A stretch of 64,000 bases of DNA from Geobacter sp. (GTDB lineage: Bacteria; Desulfobacterota; Desulfuromonadia; Geobacterales; Geobacteraceae), in assembly GCA_003490025.1 (NCBI GenBank), contig DNJC01000055.1, forward strand, positions 1 to 64,000, given 5' to 3'. This document shows, in pieces, positions 27,084-34,695 of this stretch; position 1 is the stretch's first letter, and the number at the start of each line of letters is the position of its first letter. The translations under genes were made by a program, and so were the position numbers. The notes under the pieces are model-generated. The model had not been told where the DNA came from. It saw nothing but the letters and a program-made list of their open reading frames with translations, and did not search any database.

Positions 27084-27830
27084 TCACTGTCCCCCCTGGC
27101 GCATCAGCGCCAGCAGGGTCAGCAGGCAAAAAATCTCGTTCAGTTCGCTGGCGCAGCCGATCACGTCCCCGGTGATCCCCCCGAGCCTGCCGTGGGACCA
27201 GCTCTTGATCCCCCAGGTGAGAAGGAAAAGAAGGAGCATGGAGATGAGCCCGTTCAGCCCGAGAAGGAGCCAGGCGACGACCGCGGTGCAGACGCCGGCC
27301 AGGACGAGTTGCGAGGCACCCGCCCCGCCGACGAAGGCGCAGCCGAGGCCGTCTTTCCTCGCCCTCGTGGCGCCGACGGTCATCTGCACCTGGGCAAACC
27401 GCGCCGCCATCGGAAAGAAGAGGAGCGCCTCCCGCTTGTAGCCGAGCGGCAGGGCAAGAAGGGCCTGGTACTTCAGCATGATGCCGAGCACAAGAGCTAC
27501 CGCGCCGACCGCCCCCACGCGGGAGTCCTTCATGATCTCCAGGAACCGCTCGCGCGGGCCACGCGCCGCAAGCCCGTCGCAGACGTCGGAAAGCCCGTCC
27601 AGGTGCAGCGCCCCGGTCACCACGGAGAGGAGCGCGACCAGCACCAGGTCCGCCACCCCCCTGGGCAGGAGCGGGGAGAGCAGGAAGTCGGTCCCTGCGA
27701 GCAGCGCCCCCAGCGCGAGCCCCACCAGCGGGAAATATGTCATGGAGCGCCCCAGGTCCTCCTCGTCGCACCGCACCGCGGGGAGCGGGACGATGGTGAG
27801 GAACTGGAACGCGATCAGGAACCGTCTCAT
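27084..27830 (-). CDS. cobS: Adenosylcobinamide-GDP ribazoletransferase (cobalamin synthase)
   Basis: A 248-residue integral membrane enzyme joining adenosylcobinamide-GDP and alpha-ribazole. The N-terminal FQFLTIVPLP opening is typical, then the metal-binding LDGLSDVCDGLAARGPRERF near residue 75 and DSRVGAVGAVALVLGI, followed by several membrane helices and the late GGITGDVIGCASELNEI motif. It lies 21 bases after cobT. Confidence 0.95.
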   Translation of the reverse strand: MRRFLIAFQFLTIVPLPAVRCDEEDLGRSMTYFPLVGLALGALLAGTDFLLSPLLPRGVADLVLVALLSVVTGALHLDGLSDVCDGLAARGPRERFLEIMKDSRVGAVGAVALVLGIMLKYQALLALPLGYKREALLFFPMAARFAQVQMTVGATRARKDGLGCAFVGGAGASQLVLAGVCTAVVAWLLLGLNGLISMLLLFLLTWGIKSWSHGRLGGITGDVIGCASELNEIFCLLTLLALMRQGGQ

Positions 27831-27851
27831 GACGTCACTCCGTTGCAGCCC

Positions 27852-28904
27852 CTACCCTTCGGCCACCCCGGCCTCGGCGAAGGTAGCCATTTCCTTCAGC
27901 ACCTTGACACCGGCCTCGATGAGCCCCATGGCGAGAGCGGCACCGGTCCCCTCGCCGAGCCGTAACTGCAGGTCGAGCAGCGGCTTGACGCCGATCCGCT
28001 CCATCATCATCCGGTGTCCGATCTCCACGGAGCTGTGCGCTGCGAAGATGTACTCCTTGACCATCGGGTGCATCTCCGAGGCGATCAGCGCGCCTGCCGT
28101 CGAGATGAAGCCGTCGACGACGACGGGGATGCTGTTCGCGGCGGCACCCAAGACCAGCCCGGCAATAGCTGCGATCTCCAGCCCCCCCACCTTGGTCAGC
28201 ACGTCGAGCGGGTCCTCCGGATCGGGTCGGTTCAGGTCGAGCCCGGCCTGGATCACCCGGATCTTTCTCTCCAGCGCCTCGTCGTTGATCCCGGTGCCGC
28301 GGTGCGTGACCTCGCGCACGGTGCAGCCGGCGAGGGCGGCGATTATGGCCGAGGAGGGGCTGGTGTTGCCGATCCCCATCTCGCCGGTGCCGAGCATGGC
28401 GATCCCTTCCTGCTTCGCCTGGTCCGCCAGCGCGATGCCGACCTCGATGGCGGCGACCGCCTCCTCGCGGGTCATGGCGCTACCCTTGGCGAAGTTGCGG
28501 GTCCCTTTCGCCACCTTGGCCATGATGAGGCCGGGGGCGGGCTCGAAGTCATAGTCGACGCCGACATCGACCACACGCACCTCGGCGCCGGAATGGCGCG
28601 CCAGGACGTTCACCCCGGCGCCGCCGCGCAGGAAGTTGAGCACCATCTGCGGGGTCACTTCCTTGGGGAAAGCGGAGACCCCTTCCTCGACGATGCCGTG
28701 GTCGCCTGCGAAGGTGAAGATGACCTTCTTCTCGGTGTCGGGGGAAAGGTTGCCGGCAATGGCGGCGAAACGCCGCGCCATCTCCTCCAGGCGCCCCAGG
28801 GAGCCGAGCGGCTTGGTCTTGTTGTCGAGCTTTGCCTGGGCCTTGGCGAGGAGCGCCTCGTCTACCGGCTGGATCTTCGCCAGCGTCGCTTCTAAAAGTT
28901 GCAT
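27852..28904 (-). CDS. cobT: Nicotinate-nucleotide:dimethylbenzimidazole phosphoribosyltransferase
   Basis: Activates the lower-ligand base to its alpha-riboside phosphate; 350 residues. Motifs include KTKPLGSLGRLEEMARRFA, FTFAGDHGIVEEGVSAFPKE, LRGGAGVNVLARHSGA and GEMGIGNTSPSSAI near residue 170. The catalytic Glu region is at the end (LGEGTGAALAMGLIEA). ATG 28904 has GGAGGG upstream; the ATG four codons earlier overlaps that site. Together with the ThiC-family gene it could deliver a hydroxybenzimidazole-type ligand. Confidence 0.95.
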   Translation of the reverse strand: MQLLEATLAKIQPVDEALLAKAQAKLDNKTKPLGSLGRLEEMARRFAAIAGNLSPDTEKKVIFTFAGDHGIVEEGVSAFPKEVTPQMVLNFLRGGAGVNVLARHSGAEVRVVDVGVDYDFEPAPGLIMAKVAKGTRNFAKGSAMTREEAVAAIEVGIALADQAKQEGIAMLGTGEMGIGNTSPSSAIIAALAGCTVREVTHRGTGINDEALERKIRVIQAGLDLNRPDPEDPLDVLTKVGGLEIAAIAGLVLGAAANSIPVVVDGFISTAGALIASEMHPMVKEYIFAAHSSVEIGHRMMMERIGVKPLLDLQLRLGEGTGAALAMGLIEAGVKVLKEMATFAEAGVAEG

Positions 28905-28938
28905 GGTACCCTCCATAACGAATTTAATTGAAGCCCCC

Positions 28939-28976
28939 TTCCCCCTCGCCCTCCGGGAGAGGGCCGGGGTGAGGGA
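28939..28976. repeat. Dispersed repeat A copy between cobU and cobT
   Basis: Core CCCTCGCCCTCCGGGAGAGG followed by GGGGTGAGGG, nearly identical to the copies at 10916-10952 and 11040-11076. It would fold into a strong hairpin in the operon mRNA. Confidence 0.8.
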
Positions 28977-28980
28977 GCCT

Positions 28981-29505
28981 CTACCCTTTAAGCTTCAGCG
29001 GTATGCCGGAGATGGTGACGTACACCTCGTCCGCCCTGGCCGCTATCATCTCGTTCGCCTCGCCGGCGAGATCCCTGAAGCTCCTCGCCAGCGGGTGCTC
29101 CGGCACTATCCCCATGCCGACCTCGTTGCTCACCACGATGAGCGGCGTCCTGAAGGCGCCGAAGCCGCGGGTGAATTCCTCCACGCGGGACAGCGCCTCG
29201 CCAGCCCCCCCTTCGCACCGGAAGAGCATGTTCGAGAGCCAGAGGGTGACGCAGTCCAGGAGCAGCACGCTGAAGCGTCCCTCACTCTCGCGAATCGCCT
29301 CCGGCACCCGCAGCGGCTCCTCCACGGTCTCCCACTCATCCCCGCGCCGCCCGCGGTGCCGCGCGATCCGCTCGGCCATCTCGCCGTCGCCCGCCTCGCC
29401 GGTGGCGAGATAACCTCGCAAAGGCGCGTACTCGTTGGCCAGCCCCTCGGCGAAACGGCTCTTGCCGCTTCTGGCCCCGCCGGTCACCAGTACCACTTTG
29501 GACAT
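28981..29505 (-). CDS. cobU: Adenosylcobinamide kinase / adenosylcobinamide-phosphate guanylyltransferase
   Basis: A 174-residue bifunctional enzyme. P-loop VTGGARSGKSRFAEGLA is at the N-terminus, followed by the RHRGRRGDEWETVEEP segment containing the guanylated His. LLLDCVTLWLSNM near residue 85 and SNEVGMGIVPEHPLAR near residue 125 complete the fold. It is the first gene after the cobalamin riboswitch. Its ATG follows the T-run of the riboswitch terminator directly. Confidence 0.95.
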   Translation of the reverse strand: MSKVVLVTGGARSGKSRFAEGLANEYAPLRGYLATGEAGDGEMAERIARHRGRRGDEWETVEEPLRVPEAIRESEGRFSVLLLDCVTLWLSNMLFRCEGGAGEALSRVEEFTRGFGAFRTPLIVVSNEVGMGIVPEHPLARSFRDLAGEANEMIAARADEVYVTISGIPLKLKG

Positions 29506-29538
29506 AAAAAAACCCCCCTTCCAATGGCGGAAGGCGGG
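29506..29538 (-). terminator. Riboswitch expression-platform terminator overlapping cobU ribosome site
   Basis: On the minus strand CCGCCTTCC-GCCATT-GGAAGGGGGG is followed by seven T and then the cobU ATG. The 3' arm GGAAGGGGGG is also the only visible ribosome binding site for cobU, so one hairpin could block both transcription and translation. Confidence 0.75.
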
Positions 29539-29604
29539 TCAAAAATCGCGATGAGGATACGATTCCGGCTTTAGCCCCTCTGCCACGGAGGTCCAGTAAA
29601 GCTA

Positions 29605-29772
29605 TCTTCCAGGCAGGTTTCCTGACTCACGGGTCATCTTACTCGCCGCGCCTTCCCGATGGTATCAGTGGCGTAGTTGCGGCTTTCATAACCGTTCACA
29701 GTTGCGGGACAGCGAGGGATTTGCACCCTCTTCCCTTTTAACCCCTCTCGGGGCACCCGGACGATGACTGAT
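29605..29772 (-). ncRNA. Cobalamin riboswitch
   Basis: The minus strand has the conserved elements in order: GGGTGCCCC opening, TTAAAAGGGAA, GGTGCAAATCCC, GCTGTCCCGCAACTGT, the B12 box region with CGCCACTG, and the closing GAGTCAGGAAACCTGCC. Spacing matches the adenosylcobalamin class. It precedes the corrinoid operon and should switch it off when cobalamin is plentiful. The ends are approximate. Confidence 0.95.
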
Positions 29773-29786
29773 TTTCAGTCAACTGT

Positions 29787-29815
29787 TTACTAACAGAGGC
29801 GGCCGTTAAAGTCAA
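29787..29815 (-). promoter_or_regulatory. Promoter of corrinoid operon
   Basis: TTGACT and TAGTAA on the minus strand are 17 bases apart, starting transcription just ahead of the riboswitch. The -35 overlaps the last codons of engB. Confidence 0.6.
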
Positions 29816-30447
29816 ACAATAATGGGGGCCACATCCTCTTCTGTTTCCAAGGCTTCCGCAGGATCGGCCGCGAGCAGCGCGTCGATGCGGGCCCAGACGC
29901 CGTCCTTACCCTCCTTGGAGAGGGCGGAGAAAAAGCAGAGTTCCCCCTTCTTTACGCCGATCTTTTCCGTGATGACGGTCGTCTGCCTGGCGCGCTCGTT
30001 CTTGGATAGTTTGTCGCACTTGGTTATGACGATGATGGGGGGGATGGAGTAGGTGCGGAGCCAGGCGAGCATCTGCAGGTCGTCGTCGCTCGGAACCCGG
30101 CGGATGTCGAGGATGAGGACCACGGCGCGCAGGTTCTTTCGCTTGGAGAGGTAGGTCTCCATCATCGGGCGCCAGTCCTTCTTGACGGCGAGAGGGACCT
30201 TGGCGTAGCCGTAACCGGGGAGGTCGACCAGCATGAAGTCGTCGTTCACCTGGAAGAAGTTGATCAGCTGGGTCCGCCCCGGCGTGGAGCTGGTCCGGAC
30301 CAGGTTTTTCCTGTTGACCAGCACGTTCACCAGCGAGGACTTCCCCACGTTGGAGCGCCCGGCGAAGGCGACCTCCGGCAGGTCCCCCTCGGGGTAATGG
30401 GCGGGCTTGGTGGCGCTTTTAATAAACTCGGTTTTCTTTACGATCAA
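29812..30447 (-). CDS. engB: Ribosome biogenesis GTPase EngB/YsxC
   Basis: A GTPase needed for large ribosomal subunit assembly. G1 is FAGRSNVGKSSLVN, G2/G3 region TSSTPGRTQLINFF and DLPGYGYAKVP, G4 ITKCDKLS, G5 FFSALSKEG. The family normally starts near MIVKKTEFIKSATKP; here that methionine is encoded by TTG at 30447, with GGACAGG upstream. An in-frame ATG at 30507 adds 20 residues but has no ribosome site, so the start is uncertain. The tail is slightly extended and acidic. The next gene downstream is under a separate promoter and riboswitch. Confidence 0.9.
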   Translation of the reverse strand: MIVKKTEFIKSATKPAHYPEGDLPEVAFAGRSNVGKSSLVNVLVNRKNLVRTSSTPGRTQLINFFQVNDDFMLVDLPGYGYAKVPLAVKKDWRPMMETYLSKRKNLRAVVLILDIRRVPSDDDLQMLAWLRTYSIPPIIVITKCDKLSKNERARQTTVITEKIGVKKGELCFFSALSKEGKDGVWARIDALLAADPAEALETEEDVAPIIV

Positions 30448-30518
30448 TGTGGGACCTGTCCGTTTTTTTGGGGCAGTATAGTCCTCCCGGAACACCCTTT
30501 CAATCATTAAATCGGAAC

Positions 30519-30546
30519 TTGATTAAAGCTAACGTTCTGGTATATT
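30519..30546 (+). promoter_or_regulatory. Candidate promoter of HDOD gene
   Basis: TTGATT and TATATT are 16 bases apart, placing the start about 40 bases before the ATG. Confidence 0.45.
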
Positions 30547-30595
30547 TTGAAACCTGGTTAGCTCAGCTGCCCCCAACAGAAGGATACACACAGGC

Positions 30596-31447
30596 ATGAA
30601 TAAAGAACTGGAAACAGCGATCATGACCGCGGCGGACCTGCCGACCATTCCCGTTGTGGCTATCAAGGTAATGCAGTTGATCGAGAGCGAAACCGCAACG
30701 GCGGAAGAGCTGGCGAAGATCGTCTCCTCCGACCCTGCGGTCGCCGCGCGCGTCCTCAAGATATCCAACTCCTCCTTCTACGGCTGCCGCAGGCAGATCC
30801 AGACGCTGTCAAGCGCCGTCGTCATCCTCGGTTTCAGCACGCTCAGAAGCCTCGTGGTCGCCGCATCGGTGAAGCAGGTCTACAAGCCGTACGGCCTCAC
30901 CGAGAAGATGCTTTGGGAACACTCCTTCGCAGCGGGACTCGCGGCCAAGATCATAGCCAACCGGACCCGCGCCGCCAACGAGGAGGAGGCCTTCCTCGCC
31001 GGGCTTTTCCACGACATCGGCAAGATCATCATGAACAGCCTGGACCGCGTCAAGTTCCAGGAGGTGATGCAGCACTGCTATAACGAGAGGATATCGTTCG
31101 GGCAGGCGGAGCGGGGGGTATACCCCTTCAGCCACGATGAGGTGGGAGCCTACGTCATCAAGAAATGGAACTTCCCCGAAATCCTCACCAACGCCATCCT
31201 TTTACACCACACGCTGGAGTTCAGCGAACTCGACGCCCCGGCCCTGGTGAACCTCACCGCAGTCACGGCCCTAGCCGATATGTTCTGCCTCAAGCTGGGG
31301 ATCGGTGTCCGTGAGCCGCAGGACGGGATAGACCTGGCAGGCTCCAAACCGGGGCAGATGTTGAAGCTTACCGAGGAGAAAGCGGACGAACTCCTGGAGA
31401 TTTTCGGCAAGGCGTTCGAAGAGGACAGGGCCCTGTTTACCAGCTGA
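30596..31447 (+). CDS. HDOD domain signalling protein
   Basis: 283 residues. The HDOD fold is seen from the N-terminal LPTIPVVAIKVMQLI, the SSDPAVAARVLKISNSSFYG segment and the VILGFSTLRSLVVAASV helix. FLAGLFHDIGKIIMN keeps the His-Asp pair, unlike many degenerate HDOD proteins, but the full phosphodiesterase ligand set is not complete by eye. Such proteins act as signalling scaffolds in stress, motility or chemotaxis. It stands alone with its own promoter and converges on a small hypothetical gene four bases away. Confidence 0.88.
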   Translation: MNKELETAIMTAADLPTIPVVAIKVMQLIESETATAEELAKIVSSDPAVAARVLKISNSSFYGCRRQIQTLSSAVVILGFSTLRSLVVAASVKQVYKPYGLTEKMLWEHSFAAGLAAKIIANRTRAANEEEAFLAGLFHDIGKIIMNSLDRVKFQEVMQHCYNERISFGQAERGVYPFSHDEVGAYVIKKWNFPEILTNAILLHHTLEFSELDAPALVNLTAVTALADMFCLKLGIGVREPQDGIDLAGSKPGQMLKLTEEKADELLEIFGKAFEEDRALFTS

Positions 31448-31450
31448 GGC

Positions 31451-31642
31451 TCAGGAAGGCTCATCCTCGGGCTCGGGCCCCTCGCCCTGGGAACTGCGCC
31501 GCTTCGCTTCCTCGGAGATGCTCACGCTGTCCGTCGCCTCCGACTTATGCGCCGGTTTCTCCCTCTTGTGCTGCCGTTCCCGCCCCCCCGCATCCGGGTC
31601 GATCTTGATACTCCCGGGAATCCTGTCGACGATGTAGACCAT
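31451..31642 (-). CDS. Small charged hypothetical protein
   Basis: 63 residues from the ATG at 31642 (GGGAGGGGGT directly upstream), or 77 from the ATG at 31684. It begins MVYIVDRIPGSIKIDPDAGG and the rest is highly charged and probably disordered (KREKPAHKSEATDSVSISEE). The SVSISEEAKRR segment resembles short motifs of some anti-sigma or flagellar small proteins, too weakly for a call. It is convergent with the HDOD gene. Function unknown. Confidence 0.5.
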   Translation of the reverse strand: MVYIVDRIPGSIKIDPDAGGRERQHKREKPAHKSEATDSVSISEEAKRRSSQGEGPEPEDEPS

Positions 31643-31759
31643 ACCCCCTCCCGCCTTTTTCGTGGCAAACGTGGCGACCGGCATTTTAGCAGCAATTCCC
31701 GGCTAATGGTAGAGGTTTAATGCTATAACAGGCGTTACCGGCAAGGCGGCACATTCATC

Positions 31760-31788
31760 TTGTCTAGCAACAGGCGCTGTTGTATACT
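31760..31788 (+). promoter_or_regulatory. Promoter of two-component operon
   Basis: TTGTCT and TATACT are separated by 17 bases, about 38 bases before the kinase ATG. Confidence 0.55.
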
Positions 31789-31826
31789 TGCAAGCTTAGT
31801 AAATGCTCATTCTACGAGGAAAGTCA

Positions 31827-33236
31827 ATGAAATTGAATACTAAGCTGGTGATGATCATGCTCACGATGTTGGTCATCGCCATGCTGATCCTCTTCGTCCT
31901 GAACCAGTTCAGCCAGAACGATCTGGTGCAGGAGATCCAGGAAAGTTCCAACGTGGTGTCAAAGGCCATACAGTTGAGCGTCGAGGACCTCACCTCCGAC
32001 GAGGAATCGTCGCGCCTGACCGAGTACCTCCAGCAGGCTAAGAGCAAGGGGGTCAACGAGATCAACATCATCAACAACGAGGGTGAGATCATAAATTCCT
32101 CCGACCCGGCGCAGGTCGGCAAGAAGCAGGAAATCAAGAAACTGGAGAAGGGGCTCAAGGCGTCGCGGCGCCACGGCGGTGGGGGATCGCTCAAACCGTA
32201 CGACCTGGTGGTCCCGGTCATCGTCGGGGACGAGCAGTTGGGGTACGTGCAGATCAACCTCCTTCTGGACAACATCCGGGACATCCAGCACGCCAACTTC
32301 GTGCGCCGGCTGGTGGCGACCAGCATGGTATTCGTGCTCGGCATGATCCTGACCATTTTCCTGGCACGCAGGTACACCTACCCGATCCATCGACTGGCAA
32401 CCGGCGTCAAGAACGTCTCCTCCGGGGACCTGAGCGTCACCTTCCAGGTGCAAAGCAGCGACGAGATCGGCGAGCTTGCCGAAAACCTGAACGAGATGGT
32501 CGGCAAGCTCAAGGAAAAGGAGCAGTTGGAAAAGCGCCTCTACGAGGCGGAGCACCTCTCGAAGGTGGGACAGCTGGCGGCCGGCATCGCGCACGAGATC
32601 AGGAACCCGCTGAACTACATCAGCCTCGCCATCGACCACCTGAAGAGCGAACTCCTCCCCTCCTGCCCCGGGAAAGGGGAAGAGCTGGAGGCGATCACCA
32701 CCAACATCAAGGAAGAGGTCCGCAAGGCGAACTACATGGTCCTCAATTTCATGAACTACGGCCGTCCGCTCAAGCTGAGGCTGCAGCAGATAACCTACCC
32801 GGAGCTGGTGGACAAGGCGATGCCGATCATGCAGGACCGGCTCAACGAGCAGCGTATCGAGGTGGTGAGGGAGATCCCCGATGACCTCCCTCCCATAGAG
32901 GTCGACCCCGAGCTGATGCGCAACTGCCTGTGCAACTTCATCAGCAACGGAGCCCAGGCGATGCCCGACGGCGGCAGGATCACCCTCGGCGCCGGCCTCG
33001 ACCCCGAAACCGGTGCCTGCCGCCTCACCTTCCACGACCAGGGGGTGGGAATCGAGCCGCAGGATCTGGAGAAGGTGTTCCAGCCCTACTTCACCACCAA
33101 GGAGGCCGGGATCGGGCTCGGCCTCGCCATAACGGAGCGGATCGTGAAGGAGCACGGCGGCACGGTATCGGTGCAAAGCAGCATCGGCGCAGGGACCACG
33201 TTCACCGTAACCCTCCCGTCGCCAAGGGTGGCGTGA
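31827..33236 (+). CDS. Membrane sensor histidine kinase (NtrB-like)
   Basis: 469 residues. Membrane helix 1 is at about 7-24, an extracytoplasmic sensor of roughly 140 residues follows, then helix 2 (MVFVLGMILTIFLA) and a HAMP linker. The phosphoacceptor His is in GIAHEIRNPLNYISLA near residue 255. The ATPase has an N box (NCLCNFISNGAQAM) and G boxes (HDQGVGIEPQD and GIGLGLAITERI). AGGA lies before the ATG. The cognate sigma-54 response regulator follows after a 78-base gap with a hexamer repeat, so the pair should act together. The signal is unknown. Confidence 0.93.
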   Translation: MKLNTKLVMIMLTMLVIAMLILFVLNQFSQNDLVQEIQESSNVVSKAIQLSVEDLTSDEESSRLTEYLQQAKSKGVNEINIINNEGEIINSSDPAQVGKKQEIKKLEKGLKASRRHGGGGSLKPYDLVVPVIVGDEQLGYVQINLLLDNIRDIQHANFVRRLVATSMVFVLGMILTIFLARRYTYPIHRLATGVKNVSSGDLSVTFQVQSSDEIGELAENLNEMVGKLKEKEQLEKRLYEAEHLSKVGQLAAGIAHEIRNPLNYISLAIDHLKSELLPSCPGKGEELEAITTNIKEEVRKANYMVLNFMNYGRPLKLRLQQITYPELVDKAMPIMQDRLNEQRIEVVREIPDDLPPIEVDPELMRNCLCNFISNGAQAMPDGGRITLGAGLDPETGACRLTFHDQGVGIEPQDLEKVFQPYFTTKEAGIGLGLAITERIVKEHGGTVSVQSSIGAGTTFTVTLPSPRVA

Positions 33237-33266
33237 GCGCCACCCGTAGGCCCTTAACCCGTAGGC

Positions 33267-33290
33267 CTTAATCTTAATCTTAATCTTAAC
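33267..33290 (+). repeat. CTTAAT hexamer tandem repeat between kinase and regulator genes
   Basis: Three CTTAAT units and one CTTAAC, preceded by a doubled CCGTAGGCC/TTAA segment (about 33244-33270). It lies in the 78-base gap directly upstream of the response regulator's ribosome site region. Confidence 0.8.
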
Positions 33291-33314
33291 CTGTTTCTTC
33301 GACCTGGAGTTGTA

Positions 33315-34682
33315 ATGAGCGGCAGCATCCTTATAGTAGACGATGAAAAAGGGCAGCGTGACATCCTGAGCGCCATCCTGGTGAAGAAGGGGTACCAGAT
33401 AGTGACGGTACCGGGGGGAAGGGAAGCGCTCGAGGAACTGGAGCGTGCGGAATACGAGCTGCTCCTCACCGACCTGAAGATGCAGGGGATGTCGGGAATG
33501 GAACTCCTGGAGCGGGTCCTGACGGAAATCCCGTCCCAGTGCGTGGTGATGATGACGGCCCACGGCACGGTGGACTCGGCCGTGGAGGCGATGAAGAAAG
33601 GGGCCTTCGACTACCTGGAGAAGCCCCTCGAGCGGGACGACCTGATCCTGACCGTGCAGCGCGCCTTCGAGCGGATCAACCTCCTCAAGGAAAACAAGGT
33701 GCTGCACAAAAAGCTCGCCGAGACCCGCGCGCTGCCGAGCATGATCGGGGAGCACCCCAAGATGATGGAGGTGGTCCGGATGATCAACAAGATCGCGCCG
33801 ACCTCGACCACCGTTCTCATCTACGGCGAATCCGGCACCGGGAAGGAACTGGTGGCCCGGGCGATCCATGACGGGAGCCCGCGCAAGGAGAAGCCCTTCT
33901 TCGCCATCAACTGCGCCGCGATCCCCGACTCCCTGATGGAGAGCGAGCTGTTCGGCCACGAGAAGGGGTCCTTCACCGGCGCCGGGAGCAGGGAGATAGG
34001 GATCTTCGAGGCGGCCGAAGGGGGGACCGTCTTCCTGGACGAGATCGGCGAGATGAACATCGCCATGCAGGCCAAGCTTTTGCGCGCCATCCAGGAAAAG
34101 GAGATCAGGAGGGTCGGCGGCAAGATCAACATCCCGGTCGACGTCAGGATCATCTCGGCGACGAACAAGGACCTGGAGCAGGAAACCAAGCGGGGAAACT
34201 TCCGCGAGGACCTCTTCTACCGTCTCAACGTCATCAGGATCACGCTGCCGCCCCTCAGGGAGAGGGGGAACGACATCGTGACCCTGGCCAGCTTCTTCCT
34301 GAAGAAGTACAGCGCCTCCTGCGGCATCCCGCTCAAGGGGATCAGCAAGGCGGCGCTGAAGATACTGCTCGATTACGGCTGGCCCGGCAACGTGCGCCAG
34401 CTGGAATCGGTCATCGAACGGGGGGTGCTGATGGCGGAAAACGACCACATCCAGCCCGAGGACCTGCCGGCGGAGGTGCACCACGAGGCGTCGCTCGCCG
34501 GGTCACTCCCGTTCGAATTCCCCGCCGAGGGGATCTCGATAGACGACCTGGAGCGGGACCTGATCATGAAGGCGATGCAGAGGGCGGATTGGGTTATCGC
34601 CAAGGCGGCGCCACTTTTGGGTATGAGCTACAAGACGCTACAATACCGGCTGGAGAAGTTCGGCATCAGCAGACCGGAGTAG
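33315..34682 (+). CDS. Sigma-54-dependent response regulator (NtrC family)
   Basis: 455 residues. The receiver domain begins SILIVDDEKGQRDIL with the phosphoacceptor Asp in LLLTDLKMQGMSG (near residue 54) and the conserved Lys in YLEKPLERDD. The AAA+ domain has Walker A GESGTGKELVARAIHDG, sigma-54 contact GSFTGA, and Walker B TVFLDEIGEMN. A Fis-type HTH ends the protein (AKAAPLLGMSYKTLQYRLEK). It pairs with the kinase just upstream. A sigma-54 promoter precedes the flagellar operon in this window, so flagellar genes are one plausible but untested target. Confidence 0.95.
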   Translation: MSGSILIVDDEKGQRDILSAILVKKGYQIVTVPGGREALEELERAEYELLLTDLKMQGMSGMELLERVLTEIPSQCVVMMTAHGTVDSAVEAMKKGAFDYLEKPLERDDLILTVQRAFERINLLKENKVLHKKLAETRALPSMIGEHPKMMEVVRMINKIAPTSTTVLIYGESGTGKELVARAIHDGSPRKEKPFFAINCAAIPDSLMESELFGHEKGSFTGAGSREIGIFEAAEGGTVFLDEIGEMNIAMQAKLLRAIQEKEIRRVGGKINIPVDVRIISATNKDLEQETKRGNFREDLFYRLNVIRITLPPLRERGNDIVTLASFFLKKYSASCGIPLKGISKAALKILLDYGWPGNVRQLESVIERGVLMAENDHIQPEDLPAEVHHEASLAGSLPFEFPAEGISIDDLERDLIMKAMQRADWVIAKAAPLLGMSYKTLQYRLEKFGISRPE

Positions 34683-34695
34683 CTAGGAGTGTGGC

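Noticed and set aside
31959..34484. Open frame of about 840 codons opposite the kinase and response regulator
   Set aside because: Shadow of two clear two-component genes; the protein has no motifs and runs through the intergenic hexamer repeat.
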